This document shows, one piece after another, positions 6,356 through 13,001 of a stretch of DNA of 13,082 nt (the stretch's first letter is position 1; the number at the start of each line of letters is the position of its first letter). This stretch comes from DATGIQ01 sp035295665 (GTDB lineage Bacteria; Planctomycetota; Planctomycetia; Gemmatales; Gemmataceae). The translations under genes and the position numbers were made by a program. The stretch is from assembly GCA_035295665.1 (NCBI GenBank), contig DATGIQ010000452.1, positions 1 to 13,082 of the forward strand. Direction: 5' to 3'. The notes under the pieces are model-generated. The model did no database searches. It was given only the letters and a program-made list of their open reading frames with translations, and was not told where the DNA came from.

Positions 6356-8367
6356 GCGACACGCGCAAAATCTCGGCCCACCACCTCAAGCGCAAAGCGT
6401 ATCTCTACATCCGCCAATCGACCATTTTTCAGACCGAACAAAACCGCGAGAGCACCGAGCGACAGTACCGCTTCCGGGAACAAGCCGTATCGCTGGGTTG
6501 GCACCCGGAGCAAGTCGTGGTCATCGATGATGACCTCGGGCAGTCGGCTGCCGACGCCAGCCAACGCGCCGGTTTTCAGCGGCTGGTGGCGGATGTCAGC
6601 CTCGGCTTGGTCGGCATCGTGCTGAGCCTGGAGGTCTCGCGCCTGGCACGCAACTGCTCGGACTGGCATCGCCTGCTGGAGCTGTGTGCCCTCAGCAACA
6701 CGCTCATCCTGGATGAGGATGGACTGTACGACCCGAACCTCTTCAACGACCGCCTGCTTCTGGGCTTACGCGGTACCATGAGCGAGGCCGAACTCCACTT
6801 CCTGCGCGGTCGCCTGGAAGGAGGCAAGTTGAACAAGGCCCGCCGGGGCGAGTTGCGGACCCCGCTGCCCGCCGGCCTCCTCTATGACAGCGCGGCCCGG
6901 ATCGTGTTCGACCCCGATCGTGAGGTGCAAGCCGCGATTCGTTGCATCTTCCACACCTTCCAGGTGACCGGCAGTGCTTGGATGAGCGTGTGCCGGATGA
7001 GTCAATCGGCCGTGCGGCTGCCGGTGCGGCTGCGGACGGGGAAGTGTGCCGGCCAGATCCGCTGGGTCCCGCCCACGTTGAGCCGCGTCTTACGCGTACT
7101 GAAGAACCCCCGTTACGCCGGCGTGTACTTTTACGGTCGCACCCGGCAGAAGAAGGGTGTGCCGTCGGGTATCCTGCCACGCGAGCAGTGGAAGGTATTC
7201 ATCCCGAACGCCCATCCCGGCTACATTACCCTGGAGGACTTCGAAGCCAACCAGCGGACGCTGGAGCAGAATAGCGTGATTGGTCGTACGCAGGGATCGT
7301 CGACGGCGGCGCGGGAAGGGCCCGCCCTGTTGCAGGGGCTGCTGGTTTGTGGCCGCTGTGGTCGGCGCATGAGCCTGCGCTACCAGTACCGGCGGGGTCG
7401 CGTAAACCCAACGTACTATTGTCAGCGGCAGGCTACGGAGTACGGCGGTGCCTTGTGCCAGCAGATTCCCGGCGCGTGTGTCGATGAGGCTATCAGCCGG
7501 TTGGTCGTCGAGGCGCTCACGCACGAGGCTGTCGAGGTCGCCTTGGCGGTGTACGAGGAACTGGGCCGGCAACACGAGGAACTGGCCACCATCCACCGCA
7601 ACCGCATCGAGCGTGCCCGGCACGAAGCGGACCTGGCGGAGCGGCAGTTCCTGCTGGTCCACCCGGAGAACCGCTTGGTGGCCGATAACCTCGAACGACG
7701 CTGGAACGACGCGCTGCGGGCCGTGGCGGAAGCAGAAGAAGCGTTCGCGCAGTGGAGCCATCAGCATCCGGCGCCGTTGGACACGCAGACGGGGCAACGC
7801 GTCCGTGACCTGGTCGGAGACTTCCCGGCAGTCTGGGACCACCCGCGGACAACGGCACGCCAGCGGAAGCAGCTGTTGCGGCTGCTGATCCAGGACGTGA
7901 CGCTGCTGCGGCAGGAACAGATTGCCATCCGCGTGCGTTGGAAAGGGGGAGCTACGAGCGAACTCTACGTGCCGGTGCCACTCAATGGGTTCGAGGCGCG
8001 GCGCACCGAGCCGAGCGTCCTGAAGAGCATCGCGGCCTGGGTGGAGCAGCACACCGATGAAGAGATCGCCGAGCGGCTGAATCGCGAAGGAATGCGGACC
8101 GGAACAGAACAGTCCTTCACCCATGAGACCGTCAGTCGCCTGCGGCACGCGAAAGGGATCACGGGTCGGAAGGAACACCTGCATCAGGCTAGAATGCGGA
8201 CGACCGAGGAGATCACGCAGCAAACTGGAATTGCAGAGAGCACGCTGCGGAAGTGGCGGAAGGCCGCCTACCTCCAGGCAATTCGCTGCGACCGCAAGCA
8301 CTGGCTCTATGAATTCCCGACGCCGCAAGTGCTCCAGCGGATTGCGCAAGCCCAGAGCCAAAAATGA
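6352..8367 (+). CDS. Large serine recombinase
   Basis: The 671-aa protein starts at the ATG overlapping the previous stop. The N-terminal catalytic domain (about 15-160) has YIRQS with the nucleophile Ser23, and SLEVSRLARN with Arg97 and Arg100. The recombinase domain follows (about 175-300), with SRVLRVLKNPRYAGVYFYGR. A zinc ribbon has Cys333-x2-Cys336, Cys357 and Cys369. Next is a helical coiled-coil stretch (about 395-470) and a C-terminal part with HTH-like sequence (TDEEIAERLNREGMRTG and EEITQQTGIAESTLRKWRKAAYL). The length and domain order are those of large serine integrases/transposases that need only short sites and a two-base core. No frameshift or missing key residue is visible, so it could be active. 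It is expected to move the 3.34-kb element. Confidence 0.92.
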   Translation: MSDTRKISAHHLKRKAYLYIRQSTIFQTEQNRESTERQYRFREQAVSLGWHPEQVVVIDDDLGQSAADASQRAGFQRLVADVSLGLVGIVLSLEVSRLARNCSDWHRLLELCALSNTLILDEDGLYDPNLFNDRLLLGLRGTMSEAELHFLRGRLEGGKLNKARRGELRTPLPAGLLYDSAARIVFDPDREVQAAIRCIFHTFQVTGSAWMSVCRMSQSAVRLPVRLRTGKCAGQIRWVPPTLSRVLRVLKNPRYAGVYFYGRTRQKKGVPSGILPREQWKVFIPNAHPGYITLEDFEANQRTLEQNSVIGRTQGSSTAAREGPALLQGLLVCGRCGRRMSLRYQYRRGRVNPTYYCQRQATEYGGALCQQIPGACVDEAISRLVVEALTHEAVEVALAVYEELGRQHEELATIHRNRIERARHEADLAERQFLLVHPENRLVADNLERRWNDALRAVAEAEEAFAQWSHQHPAPLDTQTGQRVRDLVGDFPAVWDHPRTTARQRKQLLRLLIQDVTLLRQEQIAIRVRWKGGATSELYVPVPLNGFEARRTEPSVLKSIAAWVEQHTDEEIAERLNREGMRTGTEQSFTHETVSRLRHAKGITGRKEHLHQARMRTTEEITQQTGIAESTLRKWRKAAYLQAIRCDRKHWLYEFPTPQVLQRIAQAQSQK

Positions 8368-8404
8368 GGCATTCCTCCAACACTCGCCATCCGACATATG
8401 AGGT

Positions 8405-8425
8405 GTAGTATGAAGCGATCACGTT
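8405..8425 (+). repeat. Right attachment arm of the element
   Basis: GTAGT (8405-8409), 14 bases, then core TT (8424-8425). It is the inverted partner of the left arm, with 12 of 19 positions identical reading toward the core. Confidence 0.75.
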
Positions 8426-8692
8426 ATCGATGGCCAGGTACCCCTGTTCCAGATAGCGGCCCAGCGCCTCCCAGTGATTCAAGGCGTAGCCGACGGCCTG
8501 CCCCAGCGCGGACTTCGGCAGCGCCTGCGGCCGCTGCTCGTCCAGCCAGCGCTTCAGCTCATCCAGCACCGGCCGTGCGTGCTGCTGCCGGCGGTGGCGG
8601 CGTTGCTCTTGCCGCTCTTGCCGTTGTTGCTGGGCCAGGGGATCGTCTGCGGGCGGCAGTAGCGGTGGCAGGTCGCGCTCGATGGCATAGAG
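8426..8692 (-). pseudogene. tnpC: IS66 transposase (TnpC), internal fragment
   Basis: The frame encodes LYAIERDLPPLLP, a Gln/Arg-rich helix, then PVLDELKRWLDEQRPQALPKSALGQAVGYALNHWEALGRYLEQGYLAID. The block LPKSxLGxAvxYALNxWEALxRYLExGxLxIDN is the hallmark of IS66 TnpC just before its NNxxER motif. Downstream it is cut by the serine-recombinase element at the AAC codon 8425-8423, where the frame continues antisense to the recombinase to a stop at 8213. Upstream, tnpA, tnpB and most of tnpC are missing, and the frame fuses to a membrane protein. The exact upstream breakpoint (near 8680-8700) is uncertain because both partners could contribute the RRELYAIERD stretch. Confidence 0.85.
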
Positions 8693-9235
8693 TTCCCGAC
8701 GCAACAGCTCCGCGCGAGTACGTTCGGCAATCCATTTTCTTGTGGGCTCCCGCGTACCCCACACAATGAAGATTAGCGATGCGATAAAAACCGCCTCCGC
8801 TCCGACAAAGCCGATACCCCAACCTTCACCTTGCCTCCATAGGAGGGTTTGCAGCGTCAGAGCTAGCAAGGCAAGCGATGGCAGAACAGCCACCGTGATA
8901 CCAGCGGCCCGAAACCGTCCTTGATAATCCGGAGGCTTTGGAAGCTGAGAGGTCTGCAGGTCGTGAATAAGGCGGACCTCATCAAAGAATTCAGCCTTTT
9001 TGATGTGTGCGGGAATCTCGAGTGCCTGCACTACCTTCGATTCCTTTTTCTGGCGTCTTGCCCAGTAGAGGTCGCGCAGCACGCGGTATATCACCGGCAC
9101 AAGGAATACGACGACCACGGCTCCTAACACCGGCACAAGAATCTGAAGCCAGAATAGTTGCCCCCAATACGCCACCAACGCCAATGTCGCTACCGCAGTT
9201 CCGCTAATTCCCTGGAAGCACAAGAGTTTTTTCAT
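8693..9235 (-). pseudogene. SLATT-like membrane protein, C-terminus replaced by IS66 sequence
   Basis: About 181 residues precede the IS66 sequence. Hydrophobic segments lie at about 12-30 and 32-52 (an N-terminal pair), then 111-131 and 141-160. A charged helix GTREPTRKWIAERTRAELLRREL follows the last segment. Two membrane helices followed by W-x-x-x-R-x-x-A-E-x-L-R are what I recall of SLATT/DUF4231 proteins, which act as membrane effectors in some nucleotide-signalling defence systems. The match is suggestive only. The natural C-terminus is lost because the frame runs into IS66 transposase. A GGCCTCA palindrome lies just upstream of the start, and no clear Shine-Dalgarno is seen. The protein could be a truncated relic or, if the short form is stable, a functional fusion. 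Confidence 0.55.
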
Positions 9236-9242
9236 TTTAGAT

Positions 9243-9260
9243 CGGCCTCATTTGAGGCCG
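9243..9260. promoter_or_regulatory. Perfect palindrome upstream of the membrane protein gene
   Basis: CGGCCTCA (9243-9250), two T bases, TGAGGCCG (9253-9260). It lies 7 to 25 bases before the minus-strand ATG at 9235, the place for an operator or a structured leader. Function inferred. Confidence 0.4.
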
Positions 9261-9299
9261 CCGGGTGCACCGCAATCGACCATCGACCGAAACCACCGC

Positions 9300-9482
9300 C
9301 GCCGTCTCCGGGCCACCGGCAGCGGAAGCACGCCGGATGGCCAGACCTTCGCCGAAAGAGTCGGCCAGAAGAAACGAGTAACCGCGCCCGATCCCTTCGG
9401 CATCGCCAGGGACAACTTCGCCGGAGTCCGCCTGTTTGAAAGCAAGCAAGACCGCCAGATGGCCATCAAGTTCCTCAGGTGA
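9300..9482 (+). pseudogene. Fragment of an unrecognised gene
   Basis: One plus-strand frame reads DPFGIARDNFAGVRLFESKQ then DRQMAIKF and stops at 9482. It looks like real protein sequence, with a beta-type hydrophobic/charged alternation. The residues before it (RNHRRRLRATGSGSTP) look like non-coding DNA and there is no convincing start. I have a vague memory of similar modules near the C-terminus of larger planctomycete plasmid or mobilisation proteins, but cannot name the family. It points toward the gene at 9486-10346, and its stop lies in a shared hairpin. Confidence 0.35.
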
Positions 9483-9497
9483 AGCTTATGACCTGAG
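9474..9497. terminator. Hairpin between convergent reading frames
   Basis: CTCAGGT (9474-9480) pairs with ACCTGAG (9491-9497). It contains the stop codons of both convergent frames. On the plus strand CTTATT follows, a weak T-rich tail. Possible bidirectional terminator. Confidence 0.3.
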
Positions 9498-10346
9498 CTT
9501 ATTCTCATCGACGCCATCCATCAAGGCATTGAGGAAGGTCACAGCTACGTCGAATAGCTCCTTTACGCGCTCATGCGTGTAGTTGCCTTTTTTGCCCCGG
9601 GAGAGGTCGTCGCGGAGCTGATGGACCTGCGAAATAAGCCGGTCGAAGTGCCCGGCAGGCAGCGGCGTGCGGGCCAGGTCACGCCCTATGGCGCGCACCT
9701 TGTGCTCATCGCTTGGATTCTTGTCCTGTATGCCGATACGTCGCTGGAGCAGCTCCGATAAAACCGTGTCGATGCACTCGCGCATCGCGATCAGCACCGT
9801 TATCCCACCCGATGTTTCGGTGAGGGGAAGCGTCAGCGCGGCTTGGGCTTGGGCCAGGTGGCTGGACGCGGGCTCGAAGTCCCCTGTCTTGCGGTCCAGG
9901 CCAAGCCTGACCATTGAAGCGAGCGCCTTCTGGACGATGTGGCCGCAGTCAAGCGTGTGCGCAATTTGCTGCTTGGCGGTGAAAACAATCTGCTGGGCGT
10001 CTCGTCTTGAAGGAAGACGGTGCATATCAATACTGGATATGGCCATCGCGGTATTGGTCGTCAGGCCGGACGTTGCCACGAAGAGCGTGTTTATCGACGT
10101 TTTCGCGGTGTCCATGTGCCGTGCTGCGGAATCGCACCAGTCGCGCAGGGCGGAGATTGTATTGTCCTGTTGGGACTCGGGAAAGACGCCAAGCTGTACA
10201 ACTTGGCGAGTTTGTTGCGTAAGGTCCCTGGCTTGGCGCGCGGCCTCAGCTATTTGCCGCCCCTGCGTTTCTTGCTTCTTTGACAGAGAGTCAACTTTGC
10301 CACAAAGGTCGATGATGATGTCGTTTTTGGATGGTTGTTCTGCCAC
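9486..10346 (-). CDS. Hypothetical helical protein (~286 aa)
   Basis: A GTG at 10346 is favoured as start because GGAGGA lies about six bases upstream. An in-frame ATG at 10427 would add 27 residues with no ribosome site. The N-terminal third is a coiled coil (IIDLCGKVDSLSKKQETQGRQIAEAARQARDLTQQTRQV). The rest is helical, with AQAALTLPL, ITVLIAMRECIDTVLSELLQRR, KVRAIGRDLARTPLPAGHFDRLISQVHQLRDDLSRGKKG and a final helix RVKELFDVAVTFLNALMDGV. The last ~100 residues have the four-helix look of HEPN-type domains, but the usual R-x4-6-H motif is not clearly present, so this is only a suggestion. It lies upstream of the membrane protein gene on the same strand, separated by 250 bp holding a gene fragment. 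Confidence 0.6.
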   Translation of the reverse strand: MAEQPSKNDIIIDLCGKVDSLSKKQETQGRQIAEAARQARDLTQQTRQVVQLGVFPESQQDNTISALRDWCDSAARHMDTAKTSINTLFVATSGLTTNTAMAISSIDMHRLPSRRDAQQIVFTAKQQIAHTLDCGHIVQKALASMVRLGLDRKTGDFEPASSHLAQAQAALTLPLTETSGGITVLIAMRECIDTVLSELLQRRIGIQDKNPSDEHKVRAIGRDLARTPLPAGHFDRLISQVHQLRDDLSRGKKGNYTHERVKELFDVAVTFLNALMDGVDENKLRS

Positions 10347-10427
10347 GGCGACTTCCTCCAGCCCCGTGTGGAAAGGATTGCGAACTGACCCGAGGGGCGG
10401 AGAAGTGTCGCCCAGAATTCGGTTCAT

Positions 10428-11009
10428 CGATCATTCTAGGAGCCAACGGCGTGATGCGCCAAGACCGGGGGCGTGAACCAGCGTATTGCCGATGATGCTC
10501 TCGACCGGATCCACGACAGCAGCATCCCTCTCGCTGATTAGCCGGCGTTCTTGACTGAGCATGAAATCCGGCAGATGGAGGGGCGGGAGGGGTCGCCCCC
10601 TCAGCGCTTCGTCTCATGGCTTACCGGCCCGCCTCTTGTACCTGCTCCTTGCCCCTTGGCTTCGGTCACTGCCGCCCCAGAATCGCCGCTCCCGTAGCCA
10701 AAATCTTTTGGATGGCTTTCAGCACGGTCCTCTCCAAGTTGATGGTAAGACATACCTTCACCGTGAAGACGGCACTTACCGAAGCCAAGGCAGTCCAAAC
10801 AGTTGCAAAACTTGGACCAAGCAATGAGCCGCTTGAAAATCCAAACGCAGGCCCCTGCGAGTGGCCCGGATCTCCTCTATTATAAGGGAACGCGATTGCA
10901 GAAGGAAACGGCGCAACGGCCGTCGCACCGCCGAACTGAAGGTGCTTGGCGATTCGGCCAATCTCACTTGCACCAAAACCGGGCCACGCATCCTGATTCC
11001 CCCATCCGC
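10428..11009. other. Gene-poor stretch with G-rich hairpin and an uncertain frame
   Basis: Nothing I can confirm. A G-rich tract GGAGGGGCGGGAGGGG (10576-10592 region) is followed by CCCCTC, giving a GAGGGG/CCCCTC hairpin (10578-10583 with 10597-10602) and a possible G-quadruplex. On the minus strand, a frame ending at 10666 encodes a hydrophobic run (ATVWTALASVSAVFTVKVCLTI) and then a basic helix. No start codon with a ribosome site supports it. The 3' repeat copy B occupies 10988-11042. Confidence 0.35.
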
Positions 11010-11042
11010 TCACGCCGGCCTTCTGACAGGCAACAATCCCTC
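10988..11042. repeat. Copy B of the ~54-bp direct repeat
   Basis: It covers the last codons of the HTH gene (stop at 11010-11012) and the 22 bases after it. It matches copy A at 1297-1349 in the same orientation with about 15% differences, including a 2-base indel. Confidence 0.75.
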
Positions 11043-11282
11043 CCGCTGAATACGGAGCACCTCGGCATGCGAAATGGTCCAGGATGCATACGCACCCCTG
11101 CCGCTCTCCTTCTTCTCGGCGTTGATGCGACCGTTTCGGCACCATTCCCTGACAGTGAATTCTGCCTTGCCCAGGATCAGTGCGGCCTGCTCGGTACTAT
11201 ACCACTCCCGCATCTGCTGCCGCTCGACGAGCACGGCCAGCATGGCCTCGATCTTCTCCAGCCTCTCCTCGATGTTCGTCAT
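11010..11282 (-). CDS. Excisionase-like helix-turn-helix protein
   Basis: A 90-aa protein with a short N-terminal coiled coil (IEERLEKIEAMLAVLVERQQ) followed by a MerR/excisionase-type HTH at about residues 27-55 (YSTEQAALILGKAEFTVREWCRNGRI). A wing-like segment with SWTISHAEVLRIQREGLL then follows. Proteins of this kind serve as excisionase or recombination directionality factors, or as small regulators, in planctomycete elements. A GAGGTG about six bases upstream supports the ATG at 11282. It is the last gene of the minus-strand operon, starting 9 bp after the pentapeptide gene ends. The C-terminal codons are duplicated in decayed form near the integrase at 1297-1349. Excisionase versus transcription factor cannot be settled from sequence alone. 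Confidence 0.8.
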   Translation of the reverse strand: MTNIEERLEKIEAMLAVLVERQQMREWYSTEQAALILGKAEFTVREWCRNGRINAEKKESGRGAYASWTISHAEVLRIQREGLLPVRRPA

Positions 11283-11291
11283 CTCTGCACC

Positions 11292-11756
11292 TCAGCGTTC
11301 GATGCCCCGATCCTTGCTCTTCTCCGGCGTGCCCGCCGCCCGATCGGCGTATTGATGCAGCGTTTTCTCGTAGCTCGCCGACAGGTTCGCCCCCGCCATC
11401 TGTGCGTAGTCCATCACCGCCGAGCGCATATCCACGCCGAACAGATTGGCACCTTCCATGCGGGCATTGGTAAATACCGTGCCGATGCAAACGGCGTTGC
11501 TCAGATTCGCGCCGCGAAAATCCGCATGGCGGCAATCGGCCTTGATCAGCACGGCGCCCGATAGATCGGCCGCCCGGAAATCCACAAACCGCAGATCGGC
11601 CCCCTCGAAATTCACGTTCTTAAGCTCCGCGCCACGGAGGTCGGCCCGCTTGCCGTTCCCCTTGGGATTGTTGATCCACTCCTTGTGCTGTTGCAGCGCC
11701 GAGGAAAGTTCTTTTGCGGTCATTGCCTGCCACTCGCCTTTCGATGCCCTTGCCAT
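11292..11756 (-). CDS. Pentapeptide-repeat protein
   Basis: The 154-aa product opens with a helical cap (ELSSALQQHKEWINNPKGNGKR). It then has A-(D/N)-L-x-x repeats from about residue 38 to 127, such as ADLRGAELKNVNFEGADL, ADLSGAVL, ANLSNAV and GANLFGVDM. Such repeats form a right-handed square beta-helix. Some members mimic DNA and bind gyrase, but most have unknown partners. The start at 11756 lies 9 bases after the methyltransferase stop. An alternative ATG at 11723 would drop 11 residues. The tail ends KDRGIER, nearly the same as the tail of the protein encoded at 12567-13001. Its place next to a DNA methyltransferase suggests a role in the element, not in host metabolism. Confidence 0.85.
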   Translation of the reverse strand: MARASKGEWQAMTAKELSSALQQHKEWINNPKGNGKRADLRGAELKNVNFEGADLRFVDFRAADLSGAVLIKADCRHADFRGANLSNAVCIGTVFTNARMEGANLFGVDMRSAVMDYAQMAGANLSASYEKTLHQYADRAAGTPEKSKDRGIER

Positions 11757-11765
11757 GGAACCACT

Positions 11766-12233
11766 CTAGTTCTGGCTGAATCCCCGCAGGGCAGGGATAT
11801 CCCCGAGCTGCCCCGGCCTGAATATCACAATGGCGGACGGAAACGGAGCCCCAGACTTCGCGTTGCCGAATCGGATTCGGCCGGAGACCAGCCATACCTC
11901 GCTGGCGGCCATCACATAGCGATGCCACCATGACGTATCCGTCCGGGCCGGGATCAGGCACACTACCGTCGCATCACCCGCCAGCGCGCTTTCGTATGCC
12001 TTCTCGACCCATCGCCCGATATTCCTTCCATAGGGCGGGTTACACCAGCACACGCCTTTCCATCGCTGTGCCAACCCATCATCCTGCGGCGAGTAAAACC
12101 GCTGGCACTTCGCATTCTCCGGCAACGCACAGACATCGAGCGTGAAATGGAATTGTGCATCGAGTTGCCGAAACAGCAACCAGGGCGTCTCCCACCGATC
12201 CGTCGCCGAACTGAAATGCACCCGATTATCCAT
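11766..12233 (-). CDS. Phage-type DNA N6-adenine methyltransferase
   Basis: The 155-aa protein from the ATG at 12233 follows the phage Dam family pattern along its whole length. It has DRWETPWLLFRQLDAQFHFTLDVCA at residues 12-36, the D-D-G-L at 51-54, WCNPPYGR at 63-70 with the NPPY catalytic motif at 65-68, LIPARTDTSWWH at 93-104, and GRIRFG plus APFPSAIVIF near the end. The family methylates adenine N6 in DNA and is common in prophages, often without a partner nuclease. None is visible here. The frame stays open upstream to 12422, but that part is low-complexity and overlaps the preceding gene, so I place the start at the family boundary. The stop is 9 bases before the pentapeptide gene. 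Confidence 0.9.
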   Translation of the reverse strand: MDNRVHFSSATDRWETPWLLFRQLDAQFHFTLDVCALPENAKCQRFYSPQDDGLAQRWKGVCWCNPPYGRNIGRWVEKAYESALAGDATVVCLIPARTDTSWWHRYVMAASEVWLVSGRIRFGNAKSGAPFPSAIVIFRPGQLGDIPALRGFSQN

Positions 12234-12267
12234 GAACCACCCCAGGGCAGTGGGAAGTCCGCCATCA

Positions 12268-12570
12268 TCAGCTCCCGGATTGCCGGCTGCCCGGGCGATC
12301 CCTCTGCCGCAGTTCGAACAGGCGCAGGTGACCCTCCAGCCCGATGAGGGCGAGGCGCGTAATCGCCTCGACCAGCGCCTCCCGGTTGCGAACGTCCCTT
12401 GCATGGCGGTCCACGATGGCAACCGCCGAGCTGCGGGCCAGAATGGCGAGCAAGGATTCGTCCTGCATGCTTGCCTCCTCCCGTCCCGCCTCGAAGGAAG
12501 AAGTTTCCATGGTAGGCCTTGGGATGTTCATCACCGCCTCCTCGTCTGGCTCCGTTGATTCGGCATTCAT
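12268..12570 (-). CDS. Small acidic hypothetical protein
   Basis: The ATG at 12570 overlaps the previous gene's stop as ATGA, giving a 100-aa protein. It opens with an acidic, probably disordered segment (ESTEPDEEAV) and continues into a helical part (LAILARSSAVAIVDRHARDVRNREALVEAITRLALIGLEGHLRLFELRQ). Two inner ATGs have strong ribosome sites: one after GAGGAGG (MNIPRP) and one after GGGAGGAGG (MQDESL). The true protein may therefore start later and consist mainly of the helical part. I do not recognise a family. It ends 34 bp before the methyltransferase. Confidence 0.6.
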   Translation of the reverse strand: MNAESTEPDEEAVMNIPRPTMETSSFEAGREEASMQDESLLAILARSSAVAIVDRHARDVRNREALVEAITRLALIGLEGHLRLFELRQRDRPGSRQSGS

Positions 12571-13001
12571 CGCTCGATGCCACGGTCTTCTTTCTGTCTG
12601 GACTGCTGAGCACCGGCGTGAAAGTCCAGGATCTTGCCCCATTCGCCGGACGGACCTTCCCTGTGCCGGTCACCGATGTCGTCCTGGTAGTCCGCCATGA
12701 CGCTCGTTACGCTGACGCCAATCCATCCTTCCGCGATCGACACGCCGCGCGCGGCCAGGAGCTTTCCCATCTCCATGCTCATGACATTGTCCTTCGGCTG
12801 CTCAATCCGAAGGGTGGAATCACGCAATTCCATGATGGGGAGCTTGGCGTTTCGTGGAGCGGGATTCACGTACTCCTCTGTCAGCCAGTCTGTCTTTCCC
12901 GTCACCATGAGCGCTGCGTGCCATTCTCCCTCGGTATTTCTCAGCCGAAGCAGACGCTCGTTGCCGCGAAACTGCACATAGATGTCGATTTCCCTTCTCA
13001 T
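12567..13001 (-). CDS. Hypothetical protein, 144 aa
   Basis: Start and stop both overlap neighbours by four bases (ATGA at 12998-13001 and 12567-12570), so it sits inside a coupled operon. The N-terminus is beta-rich (REIDIYVQFRGNERLLRL, EGEWHAALMVTG), and the middle includes LRIEQPKDNVMSMEMGKLLAARGVSIAEGWIGVSV. The C-terminus is charged and ends KEDRGIER, matching the tail of the pentapeptide protein two genes downstream. No known domain recognised. The context suggests an element or phage gene. Confidence 0.65.
   Translation of the reverse strand: MRREIDIYVQFRGNERLLRLRNTEGEWHAALMVTGKTDWLTEEYVNPAPRNAKLPIMELRDSTLRIEQPKDNVMSMEMGKLLAARGVSIAEGWIGVSVTSVMADYQDDIGDRHREGPSGEWGKILDFHAGAQQSRQKEDRGIER

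Larger units (their letters stand above)
5086..8425 (+). mobile_element. Serine-recombinase integrative element inserted in IS66 tnpC
   Basis: Both ends are set by the interrupted IS66 gene. At the left, minus-strand codons AAC AAC CTG TCC (NNLS) are intact up to 5085. At the right, ATC GAT AAC (IDN) is intact up to 8423. The overlap is AAC, and joining the halves restores IDNNLSER in frame. Next to a two-base core (TT at 5084-5085 and 8424-8425) the element ends carry ACTAC at 5100-5104 and GTAGT at 8405-8409, each exactly 14 bases from the core. The 3340-bp body holds four plus-strand ORFs ending in a large serine recombinase, opposite in direction to IS66. Two-base-core insertion without a longer duplication fits serine recombinases. 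Confidence 0.85.

Noticed and set aside
7090..8397. Long 435-codon minus-strand open frame opposite the recombinase
   Set aside because: It is antisense to a well-supported recombinase gene. GC-rich coding DNA often leaves the opposite strand open, and the translation shows no known domain.
8360..8425. Intrinsic terminator after the recombinase gene
   Set aside because: No stem followed by a T-run is present in the short space between the stop and the element end.
9252..9300. Start of a real gene at the TTG at 9252
   Set aside because: The frame begins inside the palindrome, has no ribosome site, and its first ~40 residues look non-coding. Only the last part resembles protein.
12234..12422. 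Longer N-terminus for the adenine methyltransferase (start at 12422)
   Set aside because: The extra 63 residues are low-complexity, overlap the preceding gene in another frame and lie outside the family's usual boundary.
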